From contig NZ_CYSP01000001.1 of the NCBI RefSeq assembly GCF_001298735.1, positions 124,001 to 188,000 on the forward strand: a DNA stretch of 64,000 bases, in the 5' to 3' direction. The position numbers were made by a program, and so were the translations under genes. The notes under the pieces were generated by a model. The model had not been told where the DNA came from, made no database searches, and saw nothing but the letters and a program-made list of their open reading frames with translations. The number at the start of each line of letters is the position of its first letter. The stretch's first letter is position 1. The DNA is from Propionispora sp. 2/2-37. Its GTDB lineage: Bacteria; Bacillota; Negativicutes; Propionisporales; Propionisporaceae. Positions 60,234 to 64,000 of this stretch are shown piece after piece.

Positions 60234-62714
60234 ATGAACGAAAAATATCTTCCAGCTGATATTGAAGCTAAATGGCAAAAAAAGTGGCAGAGAACGGATG
60301 CGTTCCAAACGGAAATCAACCGTCAAAAGCCGGAGTATTATGTTTTGGAAATGTTTCCGTATCCTTCAGGAAACTTGCACATGGGCCATGTACGTAACTA
60401 TTCCATTGGTGATGTAGTTGCCCGCTTTAAAGTAATGCAGGGTTATAATGTGCTTCATCCTATGGGATGGGATGCGTTCGGCATGCCGGCCGAAAACGCT
60501 GCTATCAAACATGGTGTCCAACCGTCACAGTGGACATGGAAAAATATTGAAAATATGCGTCGGCAACAGCAGGAACTGGGGCTTTCGTATGACTGGAACC
60601 GCGAAGTAGCCACCTGTCATCCGGAATATTATAAATGGACGGAATGGATGTTTCTGCTGTTCTATAAGCGGGGACTGGCCTATAAGAAAAAAGCCACGGT
60701 GAATTGGTGTGATGATTGCAATACCGTTTTAGCAAACGAACAGGTTATTGATGGACATTGCTGGCGCTGCGATGCTGTGGTAGTCAAAAAAGAACTGGAA
60801 CAATGGTTTTTGAAAATTACCGATTATGCTGATCGCTTGCTGGAAGACTTGACAACTCTTAAAGGTTGGCCTGAACGCGTAAAAACCATGCAGGAAAATT
60901 GGATTGGCCGTAGTGAAGGCGTGGAATTTAATTTTTCCGTTCCTGAATTTAAAGAGCAGATTGCCGTTTATACCACTAGACCGGATACGGTTTTCGGTGT
61001 TTCTTACCTGGTATTGGCTCCCGAACATGCTTTGGTGGAAAAGTTGATCAAGGGGCGGAAAAATGAATTGGAGATCCGTGCCTTTATTGAGCGGGTCCGC
61101 AATCTCAGTGAGGTAAACCGTACTTCGAACGAACTGGAGAAGGAAGGGATGTTTACCGGTGGCTATGCAGTTAATCCGTTAAACGGAGTTAAAGTTCCTG
61201 TCTGGATTGCTAATTATGTGTTGGTGGAATATGGTACTGGCGCAGTTATGGGGGTTCCGGCACATGATGAGCGTGATTGGCAGTTTGCTACTAAGTATAA
61301 TCTGGAAAAACGGCTGGTTATTCAGCCGTCAGACCAGACTTTAAACCTAGATACAATGACCGGGGCTTATGATGGTCCTGGAGTCATGGTTGGCTCCGGA
61401 AAGTTTTCAGGATTGACGAATGAACAAGGAAAGAAAGAAATTGCCGTTTGGTTGGAACAAAACGGTGTAGGAAAAAGAAGAATTAACTATCGTTTGCGCG
61501 ATTGGCTGATATCCCGCCAGCGTTATTGGGGGGCGCCGATTCCGATTATTTATTGTCCGGAATGCGGTATAGTCCCTGTACCGGAGAAAGACTTGCCGGT
61601 TATGTTACCGGATAACGTGCGGTTTGATACCGGGAATGTTTCGCCATTGGCTACGATCGAAGAGTTTGTTAATTGTAAATGTCCGAAATGCGGTGGTGCC
61701 GCCAAACGGGAAACCGATACAATGGATACCTTTATTTGTTCATCCTGGTACTATATGCGGTATACTGATCCACGTAATACGGCGGCTCCTTTTGATCCAT
61801 CCAAAGTGAATTACTGGATGCCGGTTGACCAGTATATCGGCGGTATTGAACACGCAATCTTGCATTTGTTGTATTCCCGTTTTTTCACTAAGGTGCTTAA
61901 GGATGCCGGAATTACTAATTTTAATGAGCCGTTTAAAAATTTGCTGACCCAGGGAATGGTTATTAAAGACGGGGCCAAAATGTCAAAATCCAAGGGAAAT
62001 ATCGTTTCACCGGAAGAAATCATTAATAAGTATGGTGCCGATACCGCCCGGCTGTTTATTTTATTTGCGGCTCCGCCTGAACGTGATTTGGAATGGAGCG
62101 ATCAGGGAGTGGAAGGCTCGTATCGTTTTTTGGGCAGATTGTGGCGTATTGTCCGGCATTACAGTGCTTTTATTACGGACGAAACAAACCAGGTGGAAGA
62201 GCTTAGTAAAGATGAGCAACAGCTAAGACGTATGCTACACTTAACAATCAAAAAGGTCTCCGACGATATCGGTGAACGGTTTAATTTTAATACGGCAATT
62301 AGTTCTATTATGGAATTAGTAAATGCCATGTACGCTTATAAAGAGCAATCCATTACCATGAACGCAGCATTAGCTAAAGAGTTGGTATCCGGACTACTGC
62401 GGCTATTGGCACCGTTCGCTCCTCATATTACGGAAGAGTTATGGTATGAGACGATGGGGAGCGAGGCCGGCAGCATTCACAAGCAAAGCTGGCCTGCCTT
62501 TGATGAAGCGGCCTTACAGCAGGAAGAAGTGGAAATTGTTTTACAAATCAATGGTAAGGTCAGGGAGAAGATAGTGATTCCTGTCGGCCTTAATATGAAA
62601 GAGTTGCAGGATTTAGCTCTGCAACAAGAAAAAGTGCAAAGCCTTGTTGCCGGACGACAAATTGTAAAGGTTATCTGTGTTCCTCAAAAACTGGTCAACA
62701 TTGTAGTAAAATAG
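60234..62714 (+). CDS. leuS: Leucine--tRNA ligase
   Basis: An 826-residue class I synthetase. [17 protein letters not shown] contains the HIGH-type HMGH at 49-52 and KMSKSKGN lies at about 582-589. The CP1 editing domain is present ([12 protein letters not shown], core TTRPDTVFG, and the [15 protein letters not shown] block), with a zinc-binding Cys set in the CP regions (CPECGI, CPKCGG). GGAGGTTA precedes the ATG. Expression is controlled by the T-box leader directly upstream; it is followed by a terminator. Confidence 0.98.
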   Translation: MNEKYLPADIEAKWQKKWQRTDAFQTEINRQKPEYYVLEMFPYPSGNLHMGHVRNYSIGDVVARFKVMQGYNVLHPMGWDAFGMPAENAAIKHGVQPSQWTWKNIENMRRQQQELGLSYDWNREVATCHPEYYKWTEWMFLLFYKRGLAYKKKATVNWCDDCNTVLANEQVIDGHCWRCDAVVVKKELEQWFLKITDYADRLLEDLTTLKGWPERVKTMQENWIGRSEGVEFNFSVPEFKEQIAVYTTRPDTVFGVSYLVLAPEHALVEKLIKGRKNELEIRAFIERVRNLSEVNRTSNELEKEGMFTGGYAVNPLNGVKVPVWIANYVLVEYGTGAVMGVPAHDERDWQFATKYNLEKRLVIQPSDQTLNLDTMTGAYDGPGVMVGSGKFSGLTNEQGKKEIAVWLEQNGVGKRRINYRLRDWLISRQRYWGAPIPIIYCPECGIVPVPEKDLPVMLPDNVRFDTGNVSPLATIEEFVNCKCPKCGGAAKRETDTMDTFICSSWYYMRYTDPRNTAAPFDPSKVNYWMPVDQYIGGIEHAILHLLYSRFFTKVLKDAGITNFNEPFKNLLTQGMVIKDGAKMSKSKGNIVSPEEIINKYGADTARLFILFAAPPERDLEWSDQGVEGSYRFLGRLWRIVRHYSAFITDETNQVEELSKDEQQLRRMLHLTIKKVSDDIGERFNFNTAISSIMELVNAMYAYKEQSITMNAALAKELVSGLLRLLAPFAPHITEELWYETMGSEAGSIHKQSWPAFDEAALQQEEVEIVLQINGKVREKIVIPVGLNMKELQDLALQQEKVQSLVAGRQIVKVICVPQKLVNIVVK

Positions 62715-62725
62715 TATTTTTACCC

Positions 62726-62754
62726 CCGTTCTATGTATAGAGCGGTTTTTTTTT
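62726..62754 (+). terminator. Intrinsic terminator after leuS
   Basis: CCGTTCTA pairs with TAGAGCGG around a TGTA loop (one G-U pair), followed by a run of nine T. Confidence 0.88.
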
Positions 62755-62821
62755 GGAGGATTTTTACATTATTTGACGAAAATTCAAAAGAATTGAAATA
62801 TAATATGGGAGGTAACCTTAT

Positions 62822-63421
62822 ATGCTAAAGAAAGAACGTATTATTATTATTTTAGCTGTTGCCGCCATCATTTTAATTGCAAGTTTTTATAGCTTTTGGC
62901 AGAAAAGTGCAGTTGCCGAGCAAACTACGATTGAACAGGAAGAACCGTTGATCCCTAAAGAGGATGAGCGGCGACCACAGGAAAGTCAAAAAGAATCTGT
63001 ATATGTAATTTATGTAAGCGGAGCTGTAACCTGTCCGGGGGTTTATGAGGTGCCGGCCAGTGGCCGTGTTTTAGATGCGGTGAATGCAGCGGGTGGTTTG
63101 ACACCTACTGCCGACCAAGTAAAAATTAATTTGGCGGAAAAAATACGAGATGGCATGCATATTCATGTGTTGCAGCAGAATAGCGGTACATCGCCGGACG
63201 GAAAGCTGCGTCAGGGTAGTGACATGCCGGACCGAATTAATATTAATCAAGCAGATAAGGAAGAACTTGATAAATTGCCGGGTATAGGACCTGCTATGGC
63301 TGAACGAATTATTGAATATCGCGAAACGGTTGGTTCATTTCAAGATATTACTGATTTAAAGAAAGTTCCGGGCATTGGAGAAGCAAAGTACAATCGTATA
63401 GTTGATAAAATAACCATATAG
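62822..63421 (+). CDS. comEA: Competence protein ComEA (DNA receptor)
   Basis: A 199-residue DNA receptor for natural transformation. One N-terminal membrane anchor (about 7-25), an acidic linker, a SLBB domain (VYVSGAVTCPGVYEVPASG region, core VSGAVTCPGVYEV) and a C-terminal double helix-hairpin-helix DNA-binding domain with NINQADKEELDKLPGIG and KKVPGIGEAKYNRI. GGGAGGTAA precedes the ATG. comEC follows after 13 bases, the usual pair. It would receive DNA pulled in by the pilus encoded at 12-25 kb. Confidence 0.95.
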   Translation: MLKKERIIIILAVAAIILIASFYSFWQKSAVAEQTTIEQEEPLIPKEDERRPQESQKESVYVIYVSGAVTCPGVYEVPASGRVLDAVNAAGGLTPTADQVKINLAEKIRDGMHIHVLQQNSGTSPDGKLRQGSDMPDRININQADKEELDKLPGIGPAMAERIIEYRETVGSFQDITDLKKVPGIGEAKYNRIVDKITI

Positions 63422-63434
63422 GTATGAAAATCCT

Positions 63435-64000
63435 ATGAGCCAGATATTGATTGTTCTATCAGCAGCGTTTGTTTCCGGTATTTGGAGTGCCGGGTATTAT
63501 AGTGGTTCACTGCAGCTACTATATATTTTGACACTTATATTTACTGTGATGGCGATTGGATACAGTTTTCGTTCAGAGCGGCGTTGCGTTTATTGGCTTG
63601 CTCTAGTTTTCTTTTTTATCGGTGCCATTCGGCTGATTCACGCGGATCGTATTGCAGCGAATGATATTAGTCTTTTGGTAGACCACGACCTGACTTTTTA
63701 TGGTAAAATAGCAGATATACCGCAAGCCGTGGAGGTTGATGAAGATCATATAAAAGTAAAATATATTCTGGAGTGTCAAGAGGTTTCCGGCATCCTGAAC
63801 AGGAAGATGCCTGTTACCGGCAAAGTGGTGACTACAGTGCGGCAAGGGCTAAATCAGCCCTTAGGAGCCTATGGGGATAAAGTAGTTATTCGCGGCCGCG
63901 TGATTGCCCTGCACGGGTATAATAATCCCGGAGCCATTGATACGGTTGCGGCACTCAAGCGACAGGGGATTACGGCGCGCTTGCTAACGAATTTCAACTC
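63435..64000 (+). CDS. comEC: ComEC/Rec2 DNA-uptake channel (3' end outside window)
   Basis: An open frame from ATG 63435 runs to the window edge (188 complete codons). The N-terminus has two to three hydrophobic helices (about 5-62), then a beta-rich DUF4131 OB-fold-like region ending with NNPGAIDTVAALKRQGI, which matches the ComEC pattern NPGxFDxxxxLxxQGI. ComEC forms the channel that carries single-stranded DNA across the cytoplasmic membrane. It follows comEA directly. The competence domain and any C-terminal metallo-beta-lactamase domain are beyond the window. Confidence 0.9.
   Translation, partial: MSQILIVLSAAFVSGIWSAGYYSGSLQLLYILTLIFTVMAIGYSFRSERRCVYWLALVFFFIGAIRLIHADRIAANDISLLVDHDLTFYGKIADIPQAVEVDEDHIKVKYILECQEVSGILNRKMPVTGKVVTTVRQGLNQPLGAYGDKVVIRGRVIALHGYNNPGAIDTVAALKRQGITARLLTNFN

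Noticed and set aside
62773..62804. TTGACG and TATAAT before comEA as a promoter
   Set aside because: The spacer is 20 bases, too long for a standard sigma-A promoter; it may still contribute weakly.

Overview
The window reads as chromosomal core DNA from an endospore-forming Firmicute that also has an outer membrane, most likely a Negativicute of the Sporomusaceae type. Two observations support this. Sporulation and germination genes occur throughout: a SpoVAF/GerA protein, ytfI-ytfJ, a dacB-spmA-spmB operon, a BofC-like gene and spoIID. The type IV pilus operon also carries a secretin and a PilP/GspC-like partner, which only a diderm cell needs. No rRNA, tRNA, insertion sequence, prophage or CRISPR array was seen. 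Genus and species cannot be fixed from this sequence.

Layout, left to right. 1-9.2 kb: the end of a germinant-receptor-like gene, an orphan lipoprotein, a site-2 protease, trpS, scpA-scpB, ytfI-ytfJ and dacB-spmA-spmB. 9.3-11.6 kb: a two-gene redox module of unknown function (a FAD oxidoreductase plus a Cys-rich PyrK-like flavoprotein). 11.7-25 kb: a long type IV pilus / DNA-uptake operon, preceded by a possible attenuator and containing yqeG, aroE and comFB. 25-29.1 kb: aroC-aroK-aroB and pfkA. 29.2-36.4 kb: a BofC-like gene behind a forespore-type promoter, ruvCAB, queH, a DUF2905 gene, spoIID, queA and tgt. 36.5-41.4 kb: yajC, a folate enzyme, a three-gene signalling group (PP2C phosphatase, small P-loop protein, HD protein) and secD-secF. 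41.5-43 kb: two membrane proteins. 43-55.2 kb: recJ, apt, relA, dtd, a metallo-hydrolase, an AI-2E-type permease, a Fur-family regulator, hemZ, hisS and aspS. 55.3-55.55 kb: a 6S RNA gene. 55.6-60 kb: rarA, lgt, a CsoR/CstR-family repressor, a TetR regulator with an operator, and unknown genes. 59.8-64 kb: a leucine-type T-box leader with leuS, then comEA and the start of comEC.

How the genes fit together: the pilus operon (PilB/T/C motor and platform, PilD peptidase, one major and four minor pilin-like proteins, PilM/N/O, secretin) with ComFB, ComEA and ComEC makes a nearly complete natural-transformation apparatus within this window. The shikimate genes aroE, aroC, aroK and aroB flank and interrupt that operon. 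Queuosine synthesis (queH, queA, tgt) is grouped, as are protein export (yajC, secD, secF) and Holliday-junction processing (ruvCAB).

Many genes start at GTG or TTG. Several starts below were moved to the codon with a properly spaced ribosome binding site, so they can be shorter than the longest open frame.
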